Part shown: piece after piece, positions 16,895 through 27,464 of the stretch
Numbering within the stretch: position 1 is the first letter of the stretch
Layout of the letters: the number at the start of each line of letters is the position of its first letter
Assembly (NCBI RefSeq): GCF_004123145.1
Contig: NZ_SDKC01000001.1
Location: 1,073,501 to 1,137,500, forward strand
From: Blautia faecicola
GTDB taxonomy: Bacteria; Bacillota; Clostridia; Lachnospirales; Lachnospiraceae
Reading direction: 5' to 3'
DNA: 64,000 nt
Notes under the pieces: model-generated
The model's input: only the letters and a program-made list of their open reading frames with translations
The model's database searches: none
Told to the model about the DNA's origin: nothing
Made by a program: the position numbers and the translations under genes

Positions 16895-19800
16895 TGACGA
16901 GAAGAAATAGTTGGATAAGACGTGTCATATCAGTCGGACTGGCGGCAGGTATGGTAATGAGTACGACGTTACCGGCATTGGCAGAACGCACAGAAGGATA
17001 TGAGAGTTCAGTAGAAGCAGAGAATAATTTTGAGGACGGCGATTTTGCGACTTCGGTGATGCAGTCAGACAGCGAGTCAAAAACAATTGCGGAAGAAGTA
17101 CAGCAGGAGACCCAGACAGGATCGGATTCAGAAGAAAGCTCAAAGGAGCAGGAGGCCCAGACAGGATCGGATTCAGAAGAAAGCTCAAAGGAGCAGGAGG
17201 CCCAGACAGAATCGGATTCAGAAGAAAGCTCAAAGGAGCAGGAGACCCAGACAGAAGCAGCGACGGAAGAATCGGAGCAGGTTCAATTATCACAGAAGCT
17301 TTTGGCAGAGGGGATGGAGTCTAATGCAGAAAGTCCGAGTCTGCGGCTGGAAGTTGCAGCTGAATTATCCGGCAAATTGAATGTTAAGGACCACCAAAAT
17401 GTAGAGGTTACAGATGGGGAAGGATTAATTTTGTTATCTAATGTTTCCCCAGCAGAGTATCAAGAGTATAATATTCAATTAATTACAACAACTGGCTGGG
17501 ATCTTACTCAGCCCGTAACCTTAAATGGAATCAGCTACAAGTTCCTTGGGCTGGGTGATGAAAACCACCCTTATAAAGGAAGCTTTAAACTGGATCAGGG
17601 AACCGCTGCCACACAGTATTCTATAGCAACATCCCGTTCTCTCTTTAATGCACTTTCGACAAACGCAAATCTTGGAACAATCCCATTTTGTATTTCAGAA
17701 AGCACACCTTCCATGCAGGAACCTTTGCTGGCTGGAACGTTAAAAAAGGGCGAAGTGGATGAACCTTTAACCGGTAAAATCGTACTGAGAGATCTAAATT
17801 CGGACAAGATATCAAATGCAGTCATCGGTGGTCTGATCGGTACAATGGAAGATGGAACCAGTGCCACTCTGACTTTTGAAAATCAGTTCACAAAAGAGCT
17901 AACGATCCGTACATCGAGCCATACGGGTCTTTTTTGTAATACAATGGCTGAAAATACTTCACTGACAGCAGAATTTGAGAAAGCTTCCGGTGCAGGAAGC
18001 ATCAAAGTCGAAGCGACGGAAGCCGAGATGGATGCAGGTGGCTTTGTCGGCCATATGGAGCCGGGTGCAGGATTGACAATCGCAGGAAGCTCCGTAGATC
18101 AAGTCACTTCCGATTCCGGAAATGCAGGAGGGCTTGTTGGCAGTGTAACAGATGGAAGCATTCAGCGAGAAGAACAGACGACAGCCTTTAGTTTTGCAGA
18201 TACACTTACAGTAAAAGCCGGCAGTACATCAGCAGCCGGCGGACTGATCGGTTCCTGGCTTGTTACGAAAGAGAACGCAGTTAGTTGTGATCTTTCTAAT
18301 TATCAGTTTAAGAAGCTTGTGATTTCCGGCGGGCAGGATGTCGGAGGTCTGGTTGGTGTACTGAAAAATATAAGCACAGAGAAGACTGCGATTTCTATTT
18401 CAGCAAATACCGCAACTACCGTGACGTCGGAAGTATCAGGTGCAGTTACGAATTTTGGTGGAATAATCGGAACGTATCAGTCAGGGCAGATGAACAATAT
18501 GCTGACGATCAAGGGAGAGTCCGGTAATGCGATCAGTGCAAGTACCTCAGGCGGTGCGAATGTAAATAGTTCTTATGGTGGAATCGTTGGTGCCATATCT
18601 GGAAGCAGTTATGTTGAGATAGAAAACGTATCAGTAACTACATCTGATATGAAGAAGGATCCTAAAGCCAGCTTTGGCGGACTGGTTGGAAAAATGAACG
18701 ATGGTCTGTTAAACGTTGGGGATGTAACGTTAATAAGTAGTAATGACAGTGACCTGTCATCTGATGCTGACAATGTGGATGGTCGGGGTGGCCTGGTGGG
18801 ACATCTGGTAAAGGGTGTACTGCGTATGCATGGGGCAACAGATTTAAGGGGTCAGAGGATTACGACGGCATACCATCATGTGGGACAGATCGTAGGAAAT
18901 AATGATGATGGACTGGTATATGCACTAGGTAATGGCAATGGTCTGAATGCAGACGGAAGCGGATGGAGTCTTAACCGTTATACCGGTGCAGATAGAGGCG
19001 GTTCTGATATCGGAAACTGGGGTGCAGTAATACGCCTTGGCGATCAACTGTCTGAAGGAAGCAATGGTGTGTTTACATTTGATCAAGATGCACACACGGT
19101 TCAGGTGCATAATGGAAACGGATCAGAGCTTGGCAGTGCCAATACATTTGCGGCATATGTGCTGGCATTTGATCTCTCGAAAGCATACACAGGAGGAAGC
19201 TCCACGACGCTGAGCTTTGCTACCCCAATAAATGCGGCAGCACCGCAGAAAGTGATACTTAACGAAGATATTGATCTTACCGGCACCGGTATTCTGGGGA
19301 TTGGTAAAGATAACGGTGTATCTGGTCAGAAATTTCAAGGAACGCTTGAAGGCAGTAGTCATACGATTACTTTGGATATCGGGACAACGTATGGTGCAAA
19401 TGTTTCAGGTACAGAAGACAATGCAGCAGGGCAGCTTTACGCAAAGAGGAGTGATCAGAGAGATGCACATTATAGTCTGGCGCTGATTCCGTTCGCCGGT
19501 GATGTGACAATTCAGAATCTTACAATTGCGGGCACTGTTGCCTGCAGAGTTCCTCAGAATGTAAATGAGGAAGAAAAATCAGATGATATCAGATATCCGG
19601 CATTCGTCTCAGCGGCAATCGGTCTGGCAGGCGGGACTACAGCTTTTAAAAATGTGACTGTTAATACCAAAGTATCTGTTGCAGAAGAAGCTGTTGCAGA
19701 AAAAGCTGTTGCCCAAAAGCTCCACGTTTGGCAGGCAGGCTTCCTGGGAAGATGTGAAGGTAAGGAATTGACCTTTCAGAATTGTACATGGGGAAGCGAT

Positions 19801-22800
19801 TCCACGCTTACGGATGAACGTACTACCGAGAATCAGAGAATTGGTGGTTTGGCAGCGGAAGTGATGGGAGGCTGTGAAGTGTCGGTTGACGTTTGTACAT
19901 TAAGCGGTTACATCACATCAAAATCTGCTTCCAATGCTAAAGTCGGTGGTCTGATCGCAGTCAGCAGGGGCGAAACACAGAATGGTACTACGTCAGCAGA
20001 CACAACGATTAAGATATCAAATCTTCAGGTGAAGGAAGAGAAAATTGATACAGCGAATGCAAAAACAACCAGTGGCGGACTTATTGGCTATCAGTGGAAG
20101 AATACGAATGTAGTGTTTGAAGCATCTGCGGACAATACAGCCAGCAAAAGCGGAGTCACGATTTCCGGAGCTACATTGAATGCAAATGCCCAGTTTGGCG
20201 GTCTGGTATATCAGGCAACCGGATACTGGAATGCAACCGCTGCGAACAGCATCATATTTGAAAAAAAGGAAAGTACAACAACATTTACCGGAAAATCAAC
20301 GCAGGATACGCCAAGCGGTCTGCTGGTGGGAACCGGTCTGATCAAAGTGACACAGAGTGGAAAGGAAGTAGTAGAGTCTGCACTGTATCTCGAAGCAGGT
20401 ACATGGGGAAATGTTTCCGACGCTGCTTATAAGATTGGCAGTGGTGCGGTAATGATTGAAATCAACTCAGACTACTTTGATGAACTGGTCGGTACGACAA
20501 AGAAGGATGATGCTGGCAACAGTAATGCAGTAGTTTCTTTGGCAGTGCGTGACGGGAATGGAACAGCAAAGCGTATTGATACAGAAGGTACAGGGAAAAA
20601 TACCTATATCGGACAGTTAGGCAATTATAAAAATGGAAATACAAGATACTACTACAATCTGGACAGTTACAGGAAGAATAATCCGACTTTGAATTTGGAC
20701 AGTGTCACATCACCGGAAGATATGGTGCTCTGGAGTGCCGCACAGTATGCGGCAGTAAATATCAGAGGCTATTTCAGGCAGGGAAAGCGGACAGATGTCA
20801 CGATCTCCGGCTCAATTGACCTGACTGGATATTCCTACTATCCGGTGACACCGCTGGGAGCAGTGAATCTTGGAACGAATCAGACGCCGACCAGTCTGAA
20901 TTTTGATTATGATGGCATGAATGCACAAGAGACGAAAAGTAAGAATAAACCGCTGTCAGATTCTGACCATCAACATTATTTGATGCAGCATGGATTATTT
21001 TATCATACCACTCACAATATAGCGGTAAAGAATACTTCTTTTTCGGGAACGGTAGGAAAGGAAAGTACAGCAGAGACCGGTTCCTACAGTTCCGGTGCAT
21101 TGATTTATGGAAGCGTAATCGGTGATCCGGTCGGCGATATCGTTGAAATCAGCCTGAATAATGTGACACTGGCTGGAATTCGTGTGACAGAGATAACAAA
21201 AGATGGCGCAGCTTATGCACCGCTTCTGATTAATCGTATGGATCAGGCAGTCAAATTAACTGTAAATGCGCTTTCTACAGGAGAAGGTTATACGACAGGA
21301 GAAGGATCCGGTAAGACAACAGCTTATGCAGCAAGCAGTCTGATCGGTAAAGTCGGCAGTGCGACGGCAACGAAGCTGACTCTTTCATTTTCCAATATTG
21401 CACTGGATGGACGTCTGAAAGAGGATGCATCGAAGTCTACATCCGTTTATAACAATGGGAATGTGCCGGTTGACTATCATACAACCCATACAATATTTAC
21501 CAGGGCAACTCTTTTAGAATCCTTTATGTATTCTTCAGAAGGTACCGGTACGTATAATTTCAATAGTACGGATGATAAGGTCACTTACGGTGTAGAATTG
21601 ACGAATACAGGAACAAACGGACGTAATCCGGATAAACAGTATCAATATTATGACGGTGACAGCTATATCACAGATGAACAGGGGAAAAATGCCAATGAAG
21701 CATATGTGAAATCAAGATATGGCAGCTCGAATTTTATTCGCTATGTCCATACACAGCAGAATATTACAGAGAGCAAGTATGAGCTGGATATTAATCAGAA
21801 GACAACCGGTCTTCTGAAGGGATGTGGAACGTATGGAGATCCGTATATTATTGAAGATGCGCATCAGCTGAGCTCACTGGCAGCCTATATTCTGAATCCG
21901 GGCAGTGTTTCAAAATTCCAGGCAATTTTCAATTCAAAAGTATTGGAAAATCAGACACAGACTGCAGAAGGGTATCATCTCCAAAATGGTGCGACCAGTG
22001 ATGCAACAGGAACAGATATTGCTTACACCTGGGAGAACGAAGCCTGGAAGAACGAGAATGGGGATGCAGCTGATACGGAAAAAGCAACGAATTATCTGCT
22101 GAATGCATATTATAAGATTGATAAGAATATTACTTTGTCAGCAGAAAGATTTGGCGGACTAGGTACGAAAGAGAATCCGTTCAGCGGAGTCATTGTAGGT
22201 GCCTCTCAGAATATTACAGTTGCCTTAACGGGAACTAATGAGAATAAAGACAGCTTTGGAGGTCTGATTGCATATAGTCGGGGAAGTGTCGTAAAGGATC
22301 TGATCGTGGATTATTCACGGGCAACGATCACCATGCAGGCGGGAAGTCTTCCGGGGACCAGAAGAAATCCGTTTTTTGGCGGTGTAGTTGGTTACTGCAT
22401 GGGCGGGGATACAATCATTGATCATGTGTCAGTAAATTATGTTAAAAATTCCGTGACGTTCAGTGGAACTTATCCACAGATGATCGCAGCAGGCGGCTAT
22501 GTAGGTCTGGTCGGCGGTGCAACCCATGTCACAGAAGACACGGACTACGAAAAGACCGGTGGCGGCGTGGTATTTAGAAATATGGATGGAACATCCAATA
22601 CCTTTACGGTTGCGTGCACAGCTGCGGCAGCGGCCAATAAAACAGTGAATATGGTAAAGAAAGATGGCACAGTCGATGGAAAAACAGCGTCAGATGGCGG
22701 AAATTATTTTTACCGTAATCCTTATGTGGGACGCGTACTGGATGGCTATGCCTGTGCGGAAGGATGCACTGTAAATAACACGGATAAAAACTATACCATT

Positions 22801-25800
22801 CCGACTTTGACAGCAGGAACAAATGACCTTCAGGTAAGCGAAGCAAGTGGAAGCCTGAATGTTACTGTAACCTCTGCCCAGGGATTGTGGCTGCTTTCCG
22901 CGATTGTAAATAGCGGCGCAGGGGCGATGGACTCAGGTGGCAGTTACACCGATGTGGACAAAGTCGTAGATGCTTATCAATATGGTAAACCACGTACTGC
23001 ATCCTATGAAGGAATTGGAACAGCGACAGGTGCTGCGAATCTTACAGATGAAGCTTATTGTGGCGGAGTTGCAAGTGCTGCAGGCAGCGATACGGCAAAG
23101 AATCGCGTGTCCTATCTGGTGAAGAATTATACCACAGGAACAGTGGCGGCTCGTTTGGCAGGAAAAAGCAGTACAGCTGTCAATAATCCGGTCAGTCTTA
23201 CCTTTAAGGCAAACAGCATTGATATGAGCAGCTACAGAAATGGTTTCCGGGGAATTGGTTCCAGCTATGGAAATAATAAGCATGTTTGGAGCAATGACTG
23301 CAGTATTCCTGAAGTATATCGCCGCAATCTGTTGATTAAGAGTATAAATGCTGATCAGGCAGCAGACACGGTGATTACGTTAAATATGAATCAGAATGAT
23401 TATCATACGGAATACAGCGATGGTGCGTGGCGAAATCAGGGTGCCGGACTGTTTGTGGATTTTCACTTTACAGATAGATGTAAGGTAAAACATCTTAAGA
23501 TATCAGGAAACATTAAGCTTGGATTATTTGATACAAATACAAATAGTAATTTAATGTGTGTGACAAGAAGATCAAATCCGGAAGTTCATATTGGTGTGGG
23601 CGGTTTTGCTGCAAGAACGGCCAATTCCGCTGGTACGGTATCCTTTGATGGTCTTCATCTGGAATACATAAACGTGTATGGGGGGACTATGACGGGTGGA
23701 GCCATTGGGTATATCGATGGATATAAGAATGCAGCAAGGAATGTATCCTTTACCAACTGGACAATTCAGAACGAAAATGTAACAAATTGGGTTAATAACG
23801 ATGGAAGTACAGGTGGATTAGTAGGCTGGAATATAGGGTATGGTCAGTTGACGATTACCGGAAATGAAGGCGGTTCTGAAAATGTGAAAAATGTGAAAAA
23901 TGTGAATCGGTTATCGGTTACTACACATGCGGAAAGCTTTTATACAGCTGCTGCAGGTGGTCTTGTGGGCGCAAATGATTTCAGTTCCGTAAAAGTAGAG
24001 AATGTAAGCGCACAGAATTTGAGTGTTTCAGGCAAGAATCTGCGAGATCTTGGTGGTTTGCTGGCATCAGGAAGAAAAGGTGGTACGTTCGAAGTGAAGA
24101 AATGTTCCCTTACTTCTATGAAGATTACGCTAGAGATTAATTCCAACCAGAAATCTTCAAGTGCCTGCACGGGAGGAATTATCGGATATCACGAAGGACC
24201 ACTGACGATTTCAGAAGTAGTGATTACGTCGGATTCGGTCATCAATGGTCAGCAATTTACTGGTGGTTTCGTAGGCTACTCAGCTGTCGATGTGACGATT
24301 CGTGACAGCAGTGAAGAGAATCTCAATATTAAGACAGATATGAACTGGATCGGTGGATTTATTGGATATGTCAACCCGAACAGAACAGCCACATTCCGAA
24401 ATTGTCAGGAAAAAAATGTGAACATTCTTGGACGATATACAGGTGGTCTTGTCGGAGCTATGGATGGCAGTATACAGGCATCGAATATGGAATTTTATAA
24501 CGTGACTGGAGTAACTTATAATAAGGATAATGGATACGCAGCATTGTTAGTTGGTAATACGGAAAACAATACTAAGAATCCGTACACTAACAAAGTCAAT
24601 GGATATAATCTGTTAGCAAAGAATTGTAAATTTGGTTATAATAACAAAGCAAAGATAGACGAGTTATCGACTGCAAGTATCCAAACAATAAATACGTCAG
24701 GTTTTTGGATTGGTAAAGTCGGCGTAAATGGCAAAATCAATCTGGTAGCGGTTGCAGTTCAGGGGGATGTCTTTCCGCAGAAGGATATCGGTACAAAAAA
24801 TGGAACTGCTGCGATTGTTTATGCAGATGCATCCGTGGATCAGACTTATCAGCCGATCAATTCCACAGACAAACCATCTTCATCTGCCAGCCCATGGCTG
24901 GATGTTAATCCGAAGAGCAGTGTACCTTTTGTTGACGGCACAGTTATGACCGGTAATGGTGTCGGAATGCAAGAAGGCAGTACAACAGCCAATGCTATTT
25001 TAAGGGGCTTACAGGCAGGGACACCTGCTTCTGATGTTTATTGGAATTTACTGGAGAATAAAGCAGAATTTGTGAATTTCTTAGATACGGCCAATGATGC
25101 CTACATGACGACGTACAGGAAAGAAGAAAGCGCAACTACCAACGTGAGCGAGAACGTTGATTTCCCGGTACTTGTGGTAAATAACACCGCAGATGTGGAT
25201 ACGATGATCTGGAATTACATAGCTGCCATGACGAATGTCGGCAGCGGAGCAGATGCAAAACAACAGATCCAGAGCATTACCGCAACAACTTATCAGTGGG
25301 ATGCCACAAAGAGTTCTTTCGAAGCAAAGAGCGAAGAAAATGCGAGCTTAAGTATTAGTAAGGAGAAGAAAATCAGCATCGTTCCGAATGCCTACGACAA
25401 TCAGAACAGCCAATTTACATTGCTGGATGTCACTTATGCAAATCCGACCAATGATAAAGCAGAGCCATTTCATTTGTACATACCGGTGCTGGTGAAAAAG
25501 GTGCTCTATATCAGCTTCAAGACAAGATTCCTTGCTGGAACTGATTACTGTGCAGCAGATTATCCAATGAATGATGAAGCAACCAATCACTATGCAACGG
25601 CTGGCTTTGATGAACCACTGACTGCTTACATAGAATACAGCTATGAGAAAGATACAAACTGGCAGTCGATGCTGGATAATGGAGAGAATCTGCTTTGGTC
25701 TTACGACAAAATCATGGATCTGGCATCGGGGAGTACGGCGGAAGCCGGGAAGGCTTTGCTGCCGTCCGGAACACGTCTGACACTGGTAGACAGGCAGACG

Positions 25801-27432
25801 AAGCAGTATTATACCTATACGACAACTGGTACAGAAGATCTGCATAAATTTGATTTTGCACAGATGACGACAGCAGATGGACAGACTGCATTTCGTCCGG
25901 TCTATATCTGCGACTTACTTAACATGAAGGTTTCAGATCCGGTTACGGATGAGGCAGAAGGAACAACGTATTATGTAATAGAAAATGATCCGGCTAAAGC
26001 AACAGTCAGAGTAGGAACGACCTATTACCGCAGAGCAGAAGAGAACGATAAGGATGCCAGCAAGTATCGTATAACGATCACGGAAGCATCCAAATCAGAA
26101 GCTCGAAGTGAGGGATATTATCTGACTGTTCAGGTTCCGGAAACAGCAGGATATTCCGTTATCAACAATCGGTTAAATTATGGAGCAATTTCCCGTAAAG
26201 AAGGAACACTTCCGGCTAAAATTACGTCAGATGAAAGGAAGTCCGGATCCGGCTATGTGGTATACAATGGCGTTGAGCAGAAATTTACGGTTTCCACGAC
26301 TCGTGTTCATAATGGAAGTGAGATGAATGATACGGTCATGGAAAATGGAGACAGTGTAAAAATAAAATTGCAAAGTACATTGAAGCTGACAGAAGCAGGA
26401 AAAGATCGATTTGATAAAGTCGGTCCGTCTGAATTTTATCACAGATTTGATGTCAGTCTGAAAAAATACCTGAAGGAACTAAACGGTGGTGAATATGATG
26501 TGATTGGTACGGAGAATGTATCTTATACATATACGCTGACAGGCAATGGATTAAATGTTAAGAAAGAAGATAAGTGCCAGAACGTAGCGGGACTTGATAC
26601 ATTAACGCTGCAATACGGAGGCAGTGACATGAAAAAATCGCTGGAGAAGGCGAAGGACGATAACACAGCAGTAACAGTTACGGCGGAAATCACACTTACC
26701 TATACGTCATCCGATCATTTTCCAGAGCGGGATACATCAAATAGCAACGACAATAGTGGTATATCAGTTATGGCCGTTTCACGTATTGCAAATACGGACA
26801 ATCAGCTGCCGATTACTACGAATAAACGCACACAAGAGGATACCAAACGCTATTATACGGAGAATCCATCCAGAGCCATTCTGGAGTATTTTGCAATCGC
26901 AGGGATTAGTGATGCTACGCGCCAGCTTGGAATTAATCCGAGCGATGCGGTAAATTCTTCTGATACGATTGAAACGAGGGCAAAGTATGATTATTCCAGT
27001 GTGGATTCCGAGGTCCTTAAGAAGGCGGCAAAGATTCAGTATACGCTGGAACTGTTCCAAAAGAATCAGGACGGAACTTATGCAGAGAATCCGTTAGAGA
27101 TTGGAGAATATCTTATGTCTGTGCGTATGGAAGCTGCCGGGGAGCCCTCCTCTTCACCAGAAAAATCATGCCAGTGGACGAAGTCATTTGTCCCAATTGA
27201 GGATAAGCAGGAATTTGCTTATATTGATTTTACGCCGCTTACTGGAGAAGCATTTGAAGCAAAGGAACATACATATGCCAACTATAAGGTGCGCCTGACA
27301 GCCGTGCTGCTTGATCAGGATGATAAGGAAATTGATGGTACAAAAGCGTCGGATTACGTTATCTATACGAACGCGCGCATTTATCAGCAGATTATGGAAA
27401 CAATGCAGGGCGCAGAAGCCGGAAATAAATGA
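16894..27432 (+). CDS. Giant secreted GGLVG (GLUG-type) repeat surface protein, 3512 aa
   Basis: The signal peptide occupies about residues 1-31 (RRVISVGLAAGMVMSTTLPALAE). Next come an acidic Ser/Glu-rich stretch with three perfect 15-residue repeats (residues about 74-118) and then thousands of residues of beta-solenoid-like sequence. In these, GGLVG, GGLIG, GGFVG or GGIIG recurs more than twenty times, the GLUG pattern of adhesins. A more globular Lys/Asp-rich C-terminal third follows (from about residue 2750). No LPxTG, SLH or membrane tail is visible, so anchoring is unclear; it may rely on its coupled neighbours or on the Pel polymer. Predicted role: large adhesin or matrix scaffold. The frame is uninterrupted over 10.5 kb, so it is under selection. 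Confidence 0.8.
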   Translation: MTRRNSWIRRVISVGLAAGMVMSTTLPALAERTEGYESSVEAENNFEDGDFATSVMQSDSESKTIAEEVQQETQTGSDSEESSKEQEAQTGSDSEESSKEQEAQTESDSEESSKEQETQTEAATEESEQVQLSQKLLAEGMESNAESPSLRLEVAAELSGKLNVKDHQNVEVTDGEGLILLSNVSPAEYQEYNIQLITTTGWDLTQPVTLNGISYKFLGLGDENHPYKGSFKLDQGTAATQYSIATSRSLFNALSTNANLGTIPFCISESTPSMQEPLLAGTLKKGEVDEPLTGKIVLRDLNSDKISNAVIGGLIGTMEDGTSATLTFENQFTKELTIRTSSHTGLFCNTMAENTSLTAEFEKASGAGSIKVEATEAEMDAGGFVGHMEPGAGLTIAGSSVDQVTSDSGNAGGLVGSVTDGSIQREEQTTAFSFADTLTVKAGSTSAAGGLIGSWLVTKENAVSCDLSNYQFKKLVISGGQDVGGLVGVLKNISTEKTAISISANTATTVTSEVSGAVTNFGGIIGTYQSGQMNNMLTIKGESGNAISASTSGGANVNSSYGGIVGAISGSSYVEIENVSVTTSDMKKDPKASFGGLVGKMNDGLLNVGDVTLISSNDSDLSSDADNVDGRGGLVGHLVKGVLRMHGATDLRGQRITTAYHHVGQIVGNNDDGLVYALGNGNGLNADGSGWSLNRYTGADRGGSDIGNWGAVIRLGDQLSEGSNGVFTFDQDAHTVQVHNGNGSELGSANTFAAYVLAFDLSKAYTGGSSTTLSFATPINAAAPQKVILNEDIDLTGTGILGIGKDNGVSGQKFQGTLEGSSHTITLDIGTTYGANVSGTEDNAAGQLYAKRSDQRDAHYSLALIPFAGDVTIQNLTIAGTVACRVPQNVNEEEKSDDIRYPAFVSAAIGLAGGTTAFKNVTVNTKVSVAEEAVAEKAVAQKLHVWQAGFLGRCEGKELTFQNCTWGSDSTLTDERTTENQRIGGLAAEVMGGCEVSVDVCTLSGYITSKSASNAKVGGLIAVSRGETQNGTTSADTTIKISNLQVKEEKIDTANAKTTSGGLIGYQWKNTNVVFEASADNTASKSGVTISGATLNANAQFGGLVYQATGYWNATAANSIIFEKKESTTTFTGKSTQDTPSGLLVGTGLIKVTQSGKEVVESALYLEAGTWGNVSDAAYKIGSGAVMIEINSDYFDELVGTTKKDDAGNSNAVVSLAVRDGNGTAKRIDTEGTGKNTYIGQLGNYKNGNTRYYYNLDSYRKNNPTLNLDSVTSPEDMVLWSAAQYAAVNIRGYFRQGKRTDVTISGSIDLTGYSYYPVTPLGAVNLGTNQTPTSLNFDYDGMNAQETKSKNKPLSDSDHQHYLMQHGLFYHTTHNIAVKNTSFSGTVGKESTAETGSYSSGALIYGSVIGDPVGDIVEISLNNVTLAGIRVTEITKDGAAYAPLLINRMDQAVKLTVNALSTGEGYTTGEGSGKTTAYAASSLIGKVGSATATKLTLSFSNIALDGRLKEDASKSTSVYNNGNVPVDYHTTHTIFTRATLLESFMYSSEGTGTYNFNSTDDKVTYGVELTNTGTNGRNPDKQYQYYDGDSYITDEQGKNANEAYVKSRYGSSNFIRYVHTQQNITESKYELDINQKTTGLLKGCGTYGDPYIIEDAHQLSSLAAYILNPGSVSKFQAIFNSKVLENQTQTAEGYHLQNGATSDATGTDIAYTWENEAWKNENGDAADTEKATNYLLNAYYKIDKNITLSAERFGGLGTKENPFSGVIVGASQNITVALTGTNENKDSFGGLIAYSRGSVVKDLIVDYSRATITMQAGSLPGTRRNPFFGGVVGYCMGGDTIIDHVSVNYVKNSVTFSGTYPQMIAAGGYVGLVGGATHVTEDTDYEKTGGGVVFRNMDGTSNTFTVACTAAAAANKTVNMVKKDGTVDGKTASDGGNYFYRNPYVGRVLDGYACAEGCTVNNTDKNYTIPTLTAGTNDLQVSEASGSLNVTVTSAQGLWLLSAIVNSGAGAMDSGGSYTDVDKVVDAYQYGKPRTASYEGIGTATGAANLTDEAYCGGVASAAGSDTAKNRVSYLVKNYTTGTVAARLAGKSSTAVNNPVSLTFKANSIDMSSYRNGFRGIGSSYGNNKHVWSNDCSIPEVYRRNLLIKSINADQAADTVITLNMNQNDYHTEYSDGAWRNQGAGLFVDFHFTDRCKVKHLKISGNIKLGLFDTNTNSNLMCVTRRSNPEVHIGVGGFAARTANSAGTVSFDGLHLEYINVYGGTMTGGAIGYIDGYKNAARNVSFTNWTIQNENVTNWVNNDGSTGGLVGWNIGYGQLTITGNEGGSENVKNVKNVNRLSVTTHAESFYTAAAGGLVGANDFSSVKVENVSAQNLSVSGKNLRDLGGLLASGRKGGTFEVKKCSLTSMKITLEINSNQKSSSACTGGIIGYHEGPLTISEVVITSDSVINGQQFTGGFVGYSAVDVTIRDSSEENLNIKTDMNWIGGFIGYVNPNRTATFRNCQEKNVNILGRYTGGLVGAMDGSIQASNMEFYNVTGVTYNKDNGYAALLVGNTENNTKNPYTNKVNGYNLLAKNCKFGYNNKAKIDELSTASIQTINTSGFWIGKVGVNGKINLVAVAVQGDVFPQKDIGTKNGTAAIVYADASVDQTYQPINSTDKPSSSASPWLDVNPKSSVPFVDGTVMTGNGVGMQEGSTTANAILRGLQAGTPASDVYWNLLENKAEFVNFLDTANDAYMTTYRKEESATTNVSENVDFPVLVVNNTADVDTMIWNYIAAMTNVGSGADAKQQIQSITATTYQWDATKSSFEAKSEENASLSISKEKKISIVPNAYDNQNSQFTLLDVTYANPTNDKAEPFHLYIPVLVKKVLYISFKTRFLAGTDYCAADYPMNDEATNHYATAGFDEPLTAYIEYSYEKDTNWQSMLDNGENLLWSYDKIMDLASGSTAEAGKALLPSGTRLTLVDRQTKQYYTYTTTGTEDLHKFDFAQMTTADGQTAFRPVYICDLLNMKVSDPVTDEAEGTTYYVIENDPAKATVRVGTTYYRRAEENDKDASKYRITITEASKSEARSEGYYLTVQVPETAGYSVINNRLNYGAISRKEGTLPAKITSDERKSGSGYVVYNGVEQKFTVSTTRVHNGSEMNDTVMENGDSVKIKLQSTLKLTEAGKDRFDKVGPSEFYHRFDVSLKKYLKELNGGEYDVIGTENVSYTYTLTGNGLNVKKEDKCQNVAGLDTLTLQYGGSDMKKSLEKAKDDNTAVTVTAEITLTYTSSDHFPERDTSNSNDNSGISVMAVSRIANTDNQLPITTNKRTQEDTKRYYTENPSRAILEYFAIAGISDATRQLGINPSDAVNSSDTIETRAKYDYSSVDSEVLKKAAKIQYTLELFQKNQDGTYAENPLEIGEYLMSVRMEAAGEPSSSPEKSCQWTKSFVPIEDKQEFAYIDFTPLTGEAFEAKEHTYANYKVRLTAVLLDQDDKEIDGTKASDYVIYTNARIYQQIMETMQGAEAGNK
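17113..17247 (+). repeat. 45-base tandem repeat, three units, in the giant surface gene
   Basis: Three consecutive 45-base units (17113, 17158, 17203) encode QTGSDSEESSKEQEA or a near-identical version; unit 3 has Glu for Gly. A partial fourth (CAGACAGAAGC) follows. Near-identity at the DNA level suggests recent slippage expansion, so copy number may vary between strains. The acidic spacer lies just after the signal peptide. Confidence 0.85.
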
Positions 27433-27464
27433 TGCTGACAGAAGAGCAGAAACGAGGTGAGAGG

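Noticed and set aside
17090-17260. Repeat block as CRISPR-like
   Set aside because: The units are contiguous, in frame and coding (15 residues each), with no spacers.
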